Assembly (NCBI RefSeq): GCF_032678705.1 | Contig: NZ_JAVTSS010000001.1 | Coordinates: forward strand, 2,294,001-2,358,000 | Length of the DNA: 64,000 nucleotides | Reading direction: 5' to 3' | Source of the DNA: Pedobacter frigiditerrae | GTDB lineage: Bacteria > Bacteroidota > Bacteroidia > Sphingobacteriales > Sphingobacteriaceae | Part shown: one piece after another, positions 35,899 to 43,545 of the stretch | Numbering within the stretch: the stretch's first letter is position 1 | Layout: each line of letters starts with the position of its first letter | The notes under the pieces: model-generated | The model's database searches: none | Told to the model about the DNA's origin: nothing | What the model saw: only the letters and a program-made list of their open reading frames with translations | Program-made: the position numbers and the translations under genes

Positions 35899-35975
35899 TT
35901 AAAAAAAGAGACGGAGATAAAACCTAAGTCTTATCCCCGCCATCTAAATTAACGCTCTCGTATATATAGACGATG
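35899..35975 (-). ncRNA. Candidate small RNA / terminator unit, copy 3
   Basis: The minus strand reads TCGTCTATATATACGAGAGCG, then the same core GAGAGCGTTAATTTAGAT, and a hairpin CGGGGATAA/TTATCTCCG (one G-U) plus TCTCTTTTTTT tail. It begins about 36 bp after the GH9 stop codon on the same strand, so it could simply terminate that gene. The upstream half found in copies 1 and 2 is absent here. Confidence 0.5.
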
Positions 35976-36011
35976 AATTTTTTGTTTTATTACATCGACC
36001 TTAAAATATTT

Positions 36012-37784
36012 TTATTTTTTTTCAGCCATTGCACTTATTGCCTGTAAAAAGTAAGCTGCGTGAGGTATCCATTGTTCTGTCCAGCGCCATTCGTTTCCAT
36101 TTGCACTGGCTTTAAAATCAATCCCACTTCCATCGGCATTGCCATCCTTTCCAGTAATCCCATTAGAAATCCCTCCTCTTTCTGAGCCGTGACCAAATAA
36201 CGAAGCCATATAAGGCACATTATTCTTCCCAAATTGGTACATGAAACACATTTCGTAAGGATTGCTTCCTAAAATCCAAGAAAGTTGTTGCGAGGCATAT
36301 TTAGCTAATTCTGGTTTAATTCCTAATCCTCCATTGGCTGGATAAACCAATCTCCCTCCAACAATAGCGGCCGTTGCCAAAGAACCTAACCTGGCATTTT
36401 CACCTTGCCACCACCAGCCACTTTCATTTTCGTGAGGAATAAAAAATCCCTCTTTATATTCTCCTTTTAATAAAAAACTTTGTCTGGCATAGCCGAAGGG
36501 ATTTTCTGTATTTGCGGTTATGGCCAAGTTATAATCCAAGGCCTTTTTAATCACCACCAAACTATGATTTCTTAAACTCAAATCTTTCTCCTTTTGTAAA
36601 TAACGGGCTAAAGCGATGATAGGTAAACCTGCATCTGCAGCATGATAAAAAGGCCTGTTGTTATCATCAGCGATGAAATAACCTTTAATTGTCATTCGTT
36701 TCTCTAGGTTAGTTGCACGTTTTCTTGCTTCATCCCTGTAAATGGCTTCATCAGTTGCCATCCACAATTCTGTGGCAGCTAAAAGTGCACAGTAATCATC
36801 TATGATGTTCTCTTTACCATCATCAGCATACTTTAAATTATTAATCAATAAGTGTGCAAATGCTTTTTTTGCAGTGCTTAAATATTGAGCAGAAGTAAAA
36901 TCACCATCTTTTTTCCAACGAGAAATTCTTGCTAAAGCTGCAATAGCCATTCCTCCACCCTCTCTAAATGCACTTTGATACTTATTGGTCACTTTGCTAT
37001 CCGCGTTTAATCCAACCACTCTTCTGGCATTTGGGTCTTTATTAAAAAAACTAAAAACCGTCATGTAAAAATATTCTTCCTTTGCTAAAGACCTTACCAA
37101 ATAATCTGCACCCCACAAAGCTTCGCTCGTTAGCGAATCTTTAACTTGCATTCTGGTTAACAAAGTTGGAATTGATTCGCTAGCTCCAACCATAGACCAT
37201 GTAATCAAAGGGATTTGCTGTGGCATCATGAAATTGGTGTATGCCAAGTGAGAAAAATACTTACTGATATCTCCAGAGGCATCGCACCAGCCGCCAGTTA
37301 AATCAACTGTGTTTGTGCTTCCTTGCAAAATAATATGTTTATCAGCTGCTAATTCTTGGGCTGTATTTGCCCGCTGTTTGTTATAATAATGAATGATAGA
37401 TGGAATTGTTAAAGTTGCCAAAGCATCCTCTGCTATTTGAAAAGGGAATGAAATAATTTGTTTTCCCTTTACGTTGATATTAATGGTGTATTTGCCCTTT
37501 AGGTGGTAATTTGAAAAATCAACTTGGTAATAATATTTATTGGCATCCCAGCTTTTTACTTGTTCTGGCTTACCCAATTTACCTTCAAAAACAGGTTTTT
37601 TAGTAACAACATCTATTAATTTGAAAGCGATAGGGTTTGCTATTTTTTCATCTATACCAAAAACAGCAACTTTAGAGCCCTTACTATCAAAACCAACCTG
37701 GTTAACGTAAATAGTTTGTGCATGAACAGTTATTGAATGGAAGAAAAGCAATAAACAGAAAGCAGAGCGATAAAATAGTTTCAT
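36012..37784 (-). CDS. Secreted glycoside hydrolase family 9 protein (endoglucanase-like)
   Basis: A 590-aa exported enzyme (signal peptide to about residue 23). Residues about 24-120 form the immunoglobulin-like CelD N-terminal domain (YVNQVGFDSKGSKVAVF) and the rest an (alpha/alpha)6 GH9 domain. The catalytic-base region normally GGWYDAGD reads GGWCDASGDISKY (about residue 165), and the C-terminal part has GSNPYEMCFMYQFG. GH9 enzymes cut beta-1,4-glucans; several Bacteroidota members act on mixed-linkage glucan or are exo-acting, so cellulase activity is not certain. The altered DAGD region is worth checking. No SusC/D partners nearby. Confidence 0.88.
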   Translation of the reverse strand: MKLFYRSAFCLLLFFHSITVHAQTIYVNQVGFDSKGSKVAVFGIDEKIANPIAFKLIDVVTKKPVFEGKLGKPEQVKSWDANKYYYQVDFSNYHLKGKYTININVKGKQIISFPFQIAEDALATLTIPSIIHYYNKQRANTAQELAADKHIILQGSTNTVDLTGGWCDASGDISKYFSHLAYTNFMMPQQIPLITWSMVGASESIPTLLTRMQVKDSLTSEALWGADYLVRSLAKEEYFYMTVFSFFNKDPNARRVVGLNADSKVTNKYQSAFREGGGMAIAALARISRWKKDGDFTSAQYLSTAKKAFAHLLINNLKYADDGKENIIDDYCALLAATELWMATDEAIYRDEARKRATNLEKRMTIKGYFIADDNNRPFYHAADAGLPIIALARYLQKEKDLSLRNHSLVVIKKALDYNLAITANTENPFGYARQSFLLKGEYKEGFFIPHENESGWWWQGENARLGSLATAAIVGGRLVYPANGGLGIKPELAKYASQQLSWILGSNPYEMCFMYQFGKNNVPYMASLFGHGSERGGISNGITGKDGNADGSGIDFKASANGNEWRWTEQWIPHAAYFLQAISAMAEKK

Positions 37785-37950
37785 ATCATTGATTAATAAG
37801 GGGATAATTAAGGAAAATTAAGGTTATTAATTGATAATATAAAACCCCGTAGCGTTGTCAGTCTGAGCTTAATTAAAATTGTTCGAAAATGCTTCGACTA
37901 CGCTCAGCATAACAATTTTTATTTAAATTTTATTACTAATTTTTTTAGCA

Positions 37951-37958
37951 TATATTTG
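37951..37958 (+). promoter_or_regulatory. -7 box (TATATTTG) of the exonuclease/GIY-YIG gene
   Basis: TATATTTG is a full TAnnTTTG match ending 18 bp before the ATG at 37977, giving a leader of about 12 nt. Supports the internal start over the TTG at 37956, which lies inside the box. Confidence 0.5.
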
Positions 37959-37976
37959 TTTAACCATTCATTAATT

Positions 37977-39365
37977 ATGTTGTACGCAGTTGTAGATATT
38001 GAGACCACAGGAGGCTATGCTTCAGCACATGGCATTACAGAAATTGCCATACATATTCATAATGGACTAGAAGTAGTTGATGTTTTTGAAACCTTAATTA
38101 ATCCTCACCAAGATATTCCAATCCATATTCAGGCATTAACTGGGATTGATAATGAGATGGTTGCCAATGCACCAGATTTTAGGGATGTTGCCGAAACTAT
38201 CTATAACTTATTATGCGATAAAACATTTGTTGCACACAATGTAAACTTCGATTATTCTTTTGTTCGTCACCATTTAGAAGCTTGTGGTTATGGCTTAAAT
38301 GCTAAAAAGATTTGCACCGTAAGAATGAGCAGAAAAATATTTCCAGGTTTTCCTTCTTACAGTTTAGGCAAGCTTTGCACTTCTTTATCAGTTCCATTAA
38401 ATAATCGTCACCGTGCTGGTGGAGATGCTGCCGCAACTGCCATTCTTTTAGGGATGTTAATTGAAAATGATGCTACTGGTTTATTCGGAGAAACTTTGAA
38501 AAAGATTTCAAAAGAACAAACCTTACCTCCTAACCTGCAGCGTTCAGAAATTGATAAATTGCCAAATACACCAGGCGTTTATTATTTTAAAAACGAAAAA
38601 GGCAAGGTAGTGTATGTAGGCAAGGCCAAGCAACTCAAAAAGAGAGTTTGCACACATTTTAGTGGACATAGCATTAGTCAGCAACGACAAAACTTTTTAA
38701 GGAGCATCCATAGCATAGATTTTCAAACTTGTGGCACAGAGTTGATGGCTTTTATTTTGGAAGCTGCAGAAATTAAAAAGCTTTGGCCAGAAAATAACAG
38801 GGCGATGAAACGTTTCGAGCAGAAATATTCGCTTTATCACTTCGAAGACCAAAATGGATACATCCGCCTCGGCATAGATAAATACAGGAAAAATGGTGCT
38901 ATACTTTATAGCTTTAATAATCTATTAGAAGGCCATCAATTATTAAGGACAATTGCAACCGACCATCAGCTTTGCGAAAAACTATGTTTTATCCAAACAC
39001 CTAAATTAGCATGTACGGCCCACGCAGAAGGCACTTGCCAAGGAGCTTGCATCGGAGAAGAAAGTACTGCGCTTTATAATTTTAGGGTAAAACGAGCTAT
39101 AAAAGGATTACAAGATTTATTACCATCTTTTGCATTGATAGATGAAGGCAGGTCTGAAGATGAGAAGAGTTGTTTATGGGTAGAAAAAGGTAAATTTTAT
39201 GGAATGGGCTATATATCAGACCACTGTGATGTAAACGACTTAGAAACCTTAAAATCTGCCATTACGCCTTACCCATCAAACGATTATATCATGAATATGA
39301 TTCTATCCTACGGCAATCAGTTTCCGCAGAAGATGATACCTATTGTTTTTGAAACAGCTAATTAA
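37977..39365 (+). CDS. DnaQ-like 3'-5' exonuclease fused to a UvrC/Cho-type GIY-YIG domain
   Basis: A 462-aa two-domain DNA-processing protein. Residues about 1-165 are a DEDDh exonuclease: VVDIETTGG (ExoI, Asp/Glu), HNVNFDYSFV (ExoII) and HRAGGDAAAT (ExoIII, His and Asp). Residues about 190-280 are a GIY-YIG nuclease domain like the UvrC N terminus (PGVYYFKNEKGKVVYVGKAKQLKKRV). The C-terminal part has a conserved four-cysteine patch (CEKLCFIQTPKLACTAHAEGTCQGAC). The combination, known also from actinobacteria, suggests incision by GIY-YIG and trimming by the exonuclease in repair. It is monocistronic. Confidence 0.92.
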   Translation: MLYAVVDIETTGGYASAHGITEIAIHIHNGLEVVDVFETLINPHQDIPIHIQALTGIDNEMVANAPDFRDVAETIYNLLCDKTFVAHNVNFDYSFVRHHLEACGYGLNAKKICTVRMSRKIFPGFPSYSLGKLCTSLSVPLNNRHRAGGDAAATAILLGMLIENDATGLFGETLKKISKEQTLPPNLQRSEIDKLPNTPGVYYFKNEKGKVVYVGKAKQLKKRVCTHFSGHSISQQRQNFLRSIHSIDFQTCGTELMAFILEAAEIKKLWPENNRAMKRFEQKYSLYHFEDQNGYIRLGIDKYRKNGAILYSFNNLLEGHQLLRTIATDHQLCEKLCFIQTPKLACTAHAEGTCQGACIGEESTALYNFRVKRAIKGLQDLLPSFALIDEGRSEDEKSCLWVEKGKFYGMGYISDHCDVNDLETLKSAITPYPSNDYIMNMILSYGNQFPQKMIPIVFETAN

Positions 39366-39406
39366 CTGTAGTTTTCGGCTCACTAAGCAAACAATCAAGT
39401 AAATTT

Positions 39407-39483
39407 TGTCATTCCGACTTTGGAGGAATCTACTAAAGATCCTTTCCCGAAGAAGTCGGGACAAGCTGCTGCGCTCTGGATGA
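39407..39483. repeat. Dispersed intergenic repeat (intact copy)
   Basis: GTCATTCCGACTTTGGAGG...CGAAGAAGTCGGGACAAGC...GGATGAC. The same element at 3983-4454 is split by the 376-bp unit. The CGAAGAAGTCGGGA part can pair with TCCCGACTTCTTCG forms seen at 4650. Confidence 0.6.
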
Positions 39484-39566
39484 CAAACACTTAGCAGTAT
39501 GGCACAACAAGTAAAAAGTACCATTTAAACTAAAGATTATACCTTTAGCAAGAGCTTATAATTTGG

Positions 39567-39574
39567 TACTTTTG
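39567..39574 (+). promoter_or_regulatory. -7 box (TACTTTTG) abutting the AraC-type start codon
   Basis: TACTTTTG matches TAnnTTTG and ends three bases before the ATG at 39578, so a transcript starting about 7 nt after the box would be leaderless or start at the next in-frame ATG. Confidence 0.4.
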
Positions 39575-39577
39575 TAT

Positions 39578-40474
39578 ATGAAATCTGATATTCCTGTTTA
39601 TGATATTCAAAACTTCAAAGCTTATAAAAATGATGGTATTTTGGTAAGCAGGTTTGGGTATTATTCAAAGCAACATCAGCACCTACATTCTGCTCACCGA
39701 CATACTTTTTACCATTTGGTATTTTTTACTGAAGGAAGTGGAAATCAGCAAATAGATTTCAAGAAATTTGATGTAAAACCTGGCTTAATTTACTTTATGA
39801 TACCCGGTCAGGTACATAGCTGGGATTTTGAAACTGAACCTGATGGTTATATCATCAATTTTTCTACTGATTATTTAAGTTCGTTTTTATTAAAACCAGA
39901 TTACCTAGATAACTTCTCCTTTTTTAGTGGTCAGCCAGATCATCAAGTGATTGAACTTCCTACTGATGTTCAGGAAAAAGCAGTTTCAATCTTAGAAGAT
40001 ATTTTAAAAGAAGGTCAAAATGAACATCCCATTAATGATGATTTAGTAAAAACGTTATTGCTAAGGTTATTTATTGAGGTTTCAAGAACGGCAGAAGTAA
40101 CTCAACGACAAAGCAAAAACTCTTATAACCATACTTTGTTAAAGAGCTTTCAGCATTTAATAGAAACAAATTATGCACAGCTGAAATTACCTAAGCAATA
40201 TGCAGAACTGTTATATATTACCCCTAATCATTTAAATGCATTATGTAATGATTTTTTGGGCGTTTCTGCTGGAACTTTGATAAGAGATAGGATTATTCTG
40301 GAGGCTAAAAGATTGTTAATTAATCTAGATTTAATGGTAAGTGAAATAGCAGATAAACTTAATTTTTCTGATCAATCTTATTTCATCAAATTCTTTAAAA
40401 AATACGAGGGAGTAACACCAGAAAAATTCAGGAAACTAAATACGACACAAAATGGAAACCAACACAAAAAATAA
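39578..40474 (+). CDS. AraC-family transcription regulator (cupin sensor domain)
   Basis: A 298-aa regulator. Residues about 25-110 form a cupin-like ligand domain (HSAHRHTFYHLVFFTEGSG, VKPGLIYFMIPGQVHSWDF) and the last 100 residues the double helix-turn-helix of the AraC family (LPKQYAELLYITPNHLNALC..., SEIADKLNFSDQSYFIKFFKKYEGVTPEKFRK). The ligand is probably a small sugar or aromatic compound. Its stop overlaps the DUF983 gene by 23 bp, so the two are co-transcribed, though a joint function is unclear. The frame opens at 39563; the ATG at 39578 fits the domain and promoter. Confidence 0.92.
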   Translation: MKSDIPVYDIQNFKAYKNDGILVSRFGYYSKQHQHLHSAHRHTFYHLVFFTEGSGNQQIDFKKFDVKPGLIYFMIPGQVHSWDFETEPDGYIINFSTDYLSSFLLKPDYLDNFSFFSGQPDHQVIELPTDVQEKAVSILEDILKEGQNEHPINDDLVKTLLLRLFIEVSRTAEVTQRQSKNSYNHTLLKSFQHLIETNYAQLKLPKQYAELLYITPNHLNALCNDFLGVSAGTLIRDRIILEAKRLLINLDLMVSEIADKLNFSDQSYFIKFFKKYEGVTPEKFRKLNTTQNGNQHKK

Positions 40475-40868
40475 AGAGTTATACATTTCTCAGTGGAGTG
40501 GAATTGTAAATGCAAAATGTCCTCGTTGTAGGGTTGGCCAAGTTTTCAGTGGACCAACTTATGGATTTAAGATTCAAAAGATGAATGAAAACTGTCCGCA
40601 TTGTAACCTAAAGTTTGAGCGTGAGCCAGGTTATTTCTACGTTGCGATGTTTGTGAGTTATGCCATGAATGTGGCAGAAATGATAACCGTAAGTGTTGCT
40701 GCTTATATTTTAGGCTTAAAATTAGACTATGATAATCTTTGGTATTTTGTTATACTGCTTTTGGGAACAACACTAGTTTTCTCTCCTTTTAACTATCGAT
40801 ATTCGAGAATAGTTTTATTGTATTGGTTATCGCCAGGCTTACACTACGAACCAGAAAGAAGTAAGTAG
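40452..40868 (+). CDS. DUF983 zinc-ribbon membrane protein
   Basis: A 138-aa membrane protein of the DUF983 family. The N-terminal half has two CxxC pairs (AKCPRCRVG, NCPHCNLKF), a likely zinc ribbon, followed by two transmembrane helices (about 65-90 and 98-115). Function unknown. It begins inside the AraC-type gene (23-bp overlap in another frame). Confidence 0.9.
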   Translation: METNTKNKELYISQWSGIVNAKCPRCRVGQVFSGPTYGFKIQKMNENCPHCNLKFEREPGYFYVAMFVSYAMNVAEMITVSVAAYILGLKLDYDNLWYFVILLLGTTLVFSPFNYRYSRIVLLYWLSPGLHYEPERSK

Positions 40869-40946
40869 AAAAATAAAGCCACAGATTCGCAGATAATTAA
40901 GTTCTAAAAAATTAATTGCCCAAAATCTGCTAATCGGCGGCAATGA

Positions 40947-41099
40947 TTAATCCTCATGCTGTTCTTCCTCAATCTGTTTTTCTGCTTTGTCTTTGCGCTT
41001 TTCAACATACTTTTCTACTACAGGTGTTGCGTGAGCACTTTTAGGTTCTTCTTTAAGCTGAACTAAATCTTCTCGAGGCTTTTGCTTTTCTTTAGACAT
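40947..41099 (-). CDS. Small highly charged protein (50 aa)
   Basis: From the ATG at 41099 this is a 50-residue protein made mostly of Lys, Glu, Gln and Asp (KEKQKPREDLVQLKEE, KRKDKAEKQIEEEQHED), probably disordered or a single charged helix. No family recognised. The frame continues 18 codons upstream to 41153, but those residues look like untranslated DNA. Real small proteins of this type exist in Bacteroidota; expression is unproven. Confidence 0.5.
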   Translation of the reverse strand: MSKEKQKPREDLVQLKEEPKSAHATPVVEKYVEKRKDKAEKQIEEEQHED

Positions 41100-41171
41100 A
41101 AGATTGGAGTTAACTATTTTATAACAGTTAAAAACCCTGCAAAGTTTGCGCAATAAAAAAGCCTATGGCAT

Positions 41172-41271
41172 GCTCGTCATTGCGAGGAGGAACGACGAAG
41201 CAATCTCCTTTCAACCGTTGCAAAAAGGAGATTGCTTCACCCTGTGAAAAACAGAGGTTCGCAATGACGGA
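41172..41271. repeat. Dispersed TCATTGCGAGG...CGCAATGACG repeat
   Basis: CGTCATTGCGAGGAGGAACG and AGGTTCGCAATGACGG are the ends of an inverted-repeat element, with internal copies of AAGCAATCTCCTTTC/AAGGAGATTGCTTC also inverted. Related copies at about 35832-35874 and 47698-47815. Non-coding. Confidence 0.65.
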
Positions 41272-41275
41272 TTTC

Positions 41276-41875
41276 CTATTTACCTTCTTTCAAAACCATA
41301 TCAATGGTAATTGCAGTGGCCACAATTGCTACTTTGTTATTGCTTTCTGCATAGTTAGGATCTATTGAAACATTATATTTATCAGCCGTAGTAAAGATTT
41401 CTTTCATTGCTCCTGCCCATTTTTTACTGATTTTTCCCATTTCAGCACCTGCTGGATTTACAATTGAGAAATTCCAAGCTTTCCAGTCGCCGGTAATTTT
41501 TGCAATATTCACTCCATTTGCATCATTAATTAAAAACTCTGGTTTAAAGAACTTGAATTTTTGATTGATTAAGCCCACAACAATGCCATTTGCGTCAGTA
41601 ACCGTAATTTTCGACATCCAGAAAGTCCAACCTCTACTCATTGTGGCTTGCAATTGGTCGTTTGCATCAGTAATTTCAAGTTGGAATGGCATCATTTTTT
41701 TGTTAATCAACAAGGTTAAAACCTTATGCCATCCGCTCATGCGTTGTTTAATTATACCAATTTGAACGCCTAGTTCGTTATAAACCTTATACTCATTTGT
41801 AAACTTCAAAAAGCTTACCTTCTCGTCTATAAAATATTCATCTCCGAGGAAAAACGTAGGGATTGATTGACTCAT
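41276..41875 (-). CDS. LURP-one/phospholipid-scramblase-like protein
   Basis: A 199-aa soluble protein of the scramblase/Tubby-like (LURP-one) fold: a series of beta hairpins of the type FLKFTNEYKVYNELGVQIGII, FQLEITDANDQLQATMSRG, KITVTDANGIVVGLINQK, EFLINDANGVNIAKI, ending in a hydrophobic helix (VAIVATAITIDMVL) that in Tubby-like proteins runs through the barrel. Bacterial members have no settled function. Single gene with no obvious partner. Confidence 0.8.
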   Translation of the reverse strand: MSQSIPTFFLGDEYFIDEKVSFLKFTNEYKVYNELGVQIGIIKQRMSGWHKVLTLLINKKMMPFQLEITDANDQLQATMSRGWTFWMSKITVTDANGIVVGLINQKFKFFKPEFLINDANGVNIAKITGDWKAWNFSIVNPAGAEMGKISKKWAGAMKEIFTTADKYNVSIDPNYAESNNKVAIVATAITIDMVLKEGK

Positions 41876-41971
41876 TAATTTTTTTCTGTTTAGTTTATTG
41901 CGACTAAAATACCTATTTTTTCATTTCTCCAATGTTATTTTTAAACTAAAAATTCCCAATTAAAGAATGCT

Positions 41972-41979
41972 TAACTTTG
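41972..41979 (+). promoter_or_regulatory. -7 box (TAACTTTG) of the CvfB-like gene
   Basis: TAACTTTG matches TAnnTTTG. It would give a leader of about 45 nt before the ATG at 42032. The upstream -33 box is not evident. Confidence 0.45.
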
Positions 41980-42031
41980 CACTTTAAAAATAACAGTCAT
42001 TGAAGAAAATGGCTTAACTAACAAATAAATA

Positions 42032-42877
42032 ATGATAGAAACAGGAAAATTCAACGACTTAAGAATAGTTGCCAAAAACAGTGATGGTTTAAGTTTATCT
42101 GATGGAGATAGAGAAATATTACTCCCATATTCAGATGTACCAAAAAATGCGGAACTAGGTGATACTTTGAAAGTTTTTGTATTTGTAAATAAAGATGGAA
42201 ACACCATTGCAACAACACAAACAGCTTTGGCAGAAATAGAAAGTTTTGCCTTATTAACTGTGGTTGACGCAAGTGAAGATGGCGCTTACTTAGATTTAGG
42301 AATTGGAAAAGACATTTATGTCCCTGTTCGTGAACAAAAAAGACCAATGCACAAAGGCGAAAGTTATGTGGTTTATGTCTATTTAGACGAAAATAATCAA
42401 CGAATGCTGGCTTCATCGAGATTGGATAAATTTATTGACGAAGAGTATTTTGATTTTGATGAAGGTGATGAGGTGAGTTTATTAATTTGTGATAAAACAG
42501 ATTTAGGTTTTAACGCGATTATTAATAACAGAAATATTGGATTACTTTATCACAATGAGCTTTTTGCTAATTTACAACCTGGAGATAAACGTAAAGGCTG
42601 GATTAAAAAAATCCGAATAGAAGGTAAAATTGATTTGAGTTTACAACCTTTGGGTTATAGCCATATTTTAGATACTAAGGATGTAATTTTAAAAGAGTTA
42701 AAAGAAAATGGTGGTAAAATTGCTTTAGGCGATAAAAGTACGCCTGATGAAATTTATGACCGTTTTCAAATCAGCAAAAGTGCCTTTAAAAAGGCAACTG
42801 GTGGACTATATAAGGAAAGAATCATCTCTGTTAGCGATTATGAAATTAAAATTGTGATTGATCAATTAGCAGATTAG
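42032..42877 (+). CDS. S1-like RNA-binding protein (CvfB/YitL family)
   Basis: A 281-aa protein with tandem S1-type OB folds and a C-terminal winged helix, the CvfB arrangement. Visible S1 blocks: FALLTVVDASEDGAYLDLGIGKDIYVPVREQ (about 72-102, quoted as parts), GFNAIINNRNIGLLYHNELF and GDKRKGWIKKIRIEGKIDLSLQP. The tail LGDKSTPDEIYDRFQISKSAFKKATGGLYKE is the winged helix. CvfB binds RNA and affects virulence gene expression in staphylococci; here the role is probably general post-transcriptional control. It is monocistronic. Confidence 0.9.
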   Translation: MIETGKFNDLRIVAKNSDGLSLSDGDREILLPYSDVPKNAELGDTLKVFVFVNKDGNTIATTQTALAEIESFALLTVVDASEDGAYLDLGIGKDIYVPVREQKRPMHKGESYVVYVYLDENNQRMLASSRLDKFIDEEYFDFDEGDEVSLLICDKTDLGFNAIINNRNIGLLYHNELFANLQPGDKRKGWIKKIRIEGKIDLSLQPLGYSHILDTKDVILKELKENGGKIALGDKSTPDEIYDRFQISKSAFKKATGGLYKERIISVSDYEIKIVIDQLAD

Positions 42878-42985
42878 TTAATTAGAATTTAATTTTTAAG
42901 AAAAAAAATTAAATTATTGCAAACCTTTTTAACGTTTCAAACGTATCATATATTGAGTAGAATCTACTTAAGGGAGTTTTTTTGT

Positions 42986-43018
42986 AAGGTGTGGCTTGAG
43001 AAAGTCACACCTTTTTTG
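42986..43018 (+). terminator. Strong Rho-independent terminator upstream of the cold-shock gene
   Basis: AAGGTGTGGCTT/AAGTCACACCTT stem followed by TTTTTT. It lies 108 bp past the CvfB stop. Two weaker hairpins precede it (about 42886-42915 and 42957-42970), so a short RNA between them is possible. Confidence 0.85.
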
Positions 43019-43115
43019 TTTTATTTAAGTTACCAAATTGTAATTGTATGAAAATAATTTAAGCTTTTATATTGAAATTGTTATCTTCACTTTTTAATTT
43101 AATAATAAAGAAGTT

Positions 43116-43313
43116 ATGACAGGTACAGTAAAATGGTTTAATGATTCTAAAGGCTTTGGTTTTATAACCCCAGAAGAAGGTGGTAAAGATATATTCTGCC
43201 ATCATTCAGCTCTTAGCGGACAAAGATCTTTGCAAGAAGGACAAGTAGTAGAGTATGATGTGAAAGAAGGAAAAAAAGGTCCAGAAGCAGAAAACGTAAA
43301 AGTAGTTGGATAA
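43116..43313 (+). CDS. Cold-shock-domain protein (CspA family)
   Basis: A 65-aa single cold-shock domain with RNP1 KGFGFITPE and RNP2-like DIFCHHSAL, starting [14 protein letters not shown]. These bind single-stranded RNA and DNA and act as RNA chaperones. RNP2 usually reads VFVHF, so the Cys and second His are a variant. The 100-bp leader is AT-rich. The gene has its own terminator, as expected for a free-standing csp gene. Confidence 0.95.
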   Translation: MTGTVKWFNDSKGFGFITPEEGGKDIFCHHSALSGQRSLQEGQVVEYDVKEGKKGPEAENVKVVG

Positions 43314-43348
43314 GTAGTAAAAATTTTTATTTATTTATTTGATGCAAG

Positions 43349-43378
43349 AAATGCCCTGGAAATTTTCAGGGCATTTTT
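43349..43378 (+). terminator. Terminator of the cold-shock gene
   Basis: AAATGCCCTG/CAGGGCATTT hairpin around GAAATTTT, followed by TTTTT. Confidence 0.88.
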
Positions 43379-43545
43379 GATTTTATCTATTTTTTATTAT
43401 TTGTCATTAAATAAAAGGCCTAACAACTTATGGCTCTAAGAACATTTGAGTTTATTTCATGTAAGTGTCCTTGTTTCGTATTTTTAGCATCCCAATCATC
43501 CTAAAATTGTTAACACTCTTCAGCTACAAAACCCCTCCAAAGTTT

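Larger units (their letters stand above)
35396..36011. other. Gene-free stretch holding a repeat cluster
   Basis: 616 bp without a gene between the PAP2 and GH9 genes. It contains the three terminator-tipped units (first one overlapping the PAP2 end), a copy of the dispersed ATCTGCGTCATCTGC repeat (35527-35601) and a degenerate GGAGATTGCCACAGCC...GGCTTCGCAATGACG repeat (35832-35874). Confidence 0.7.

Noticed and set aside
42886..42985. Possible small RNA ahead of the strong terminator before the cold-shock gene
   Set aside because: Several hairpins are present (AATTTAATTTTT/AAAAATTAAATT; AGTAGA/TCTACT), but there is no matching promoter box or second copy; they may just be stacked terminators of the CvfB-like gene.
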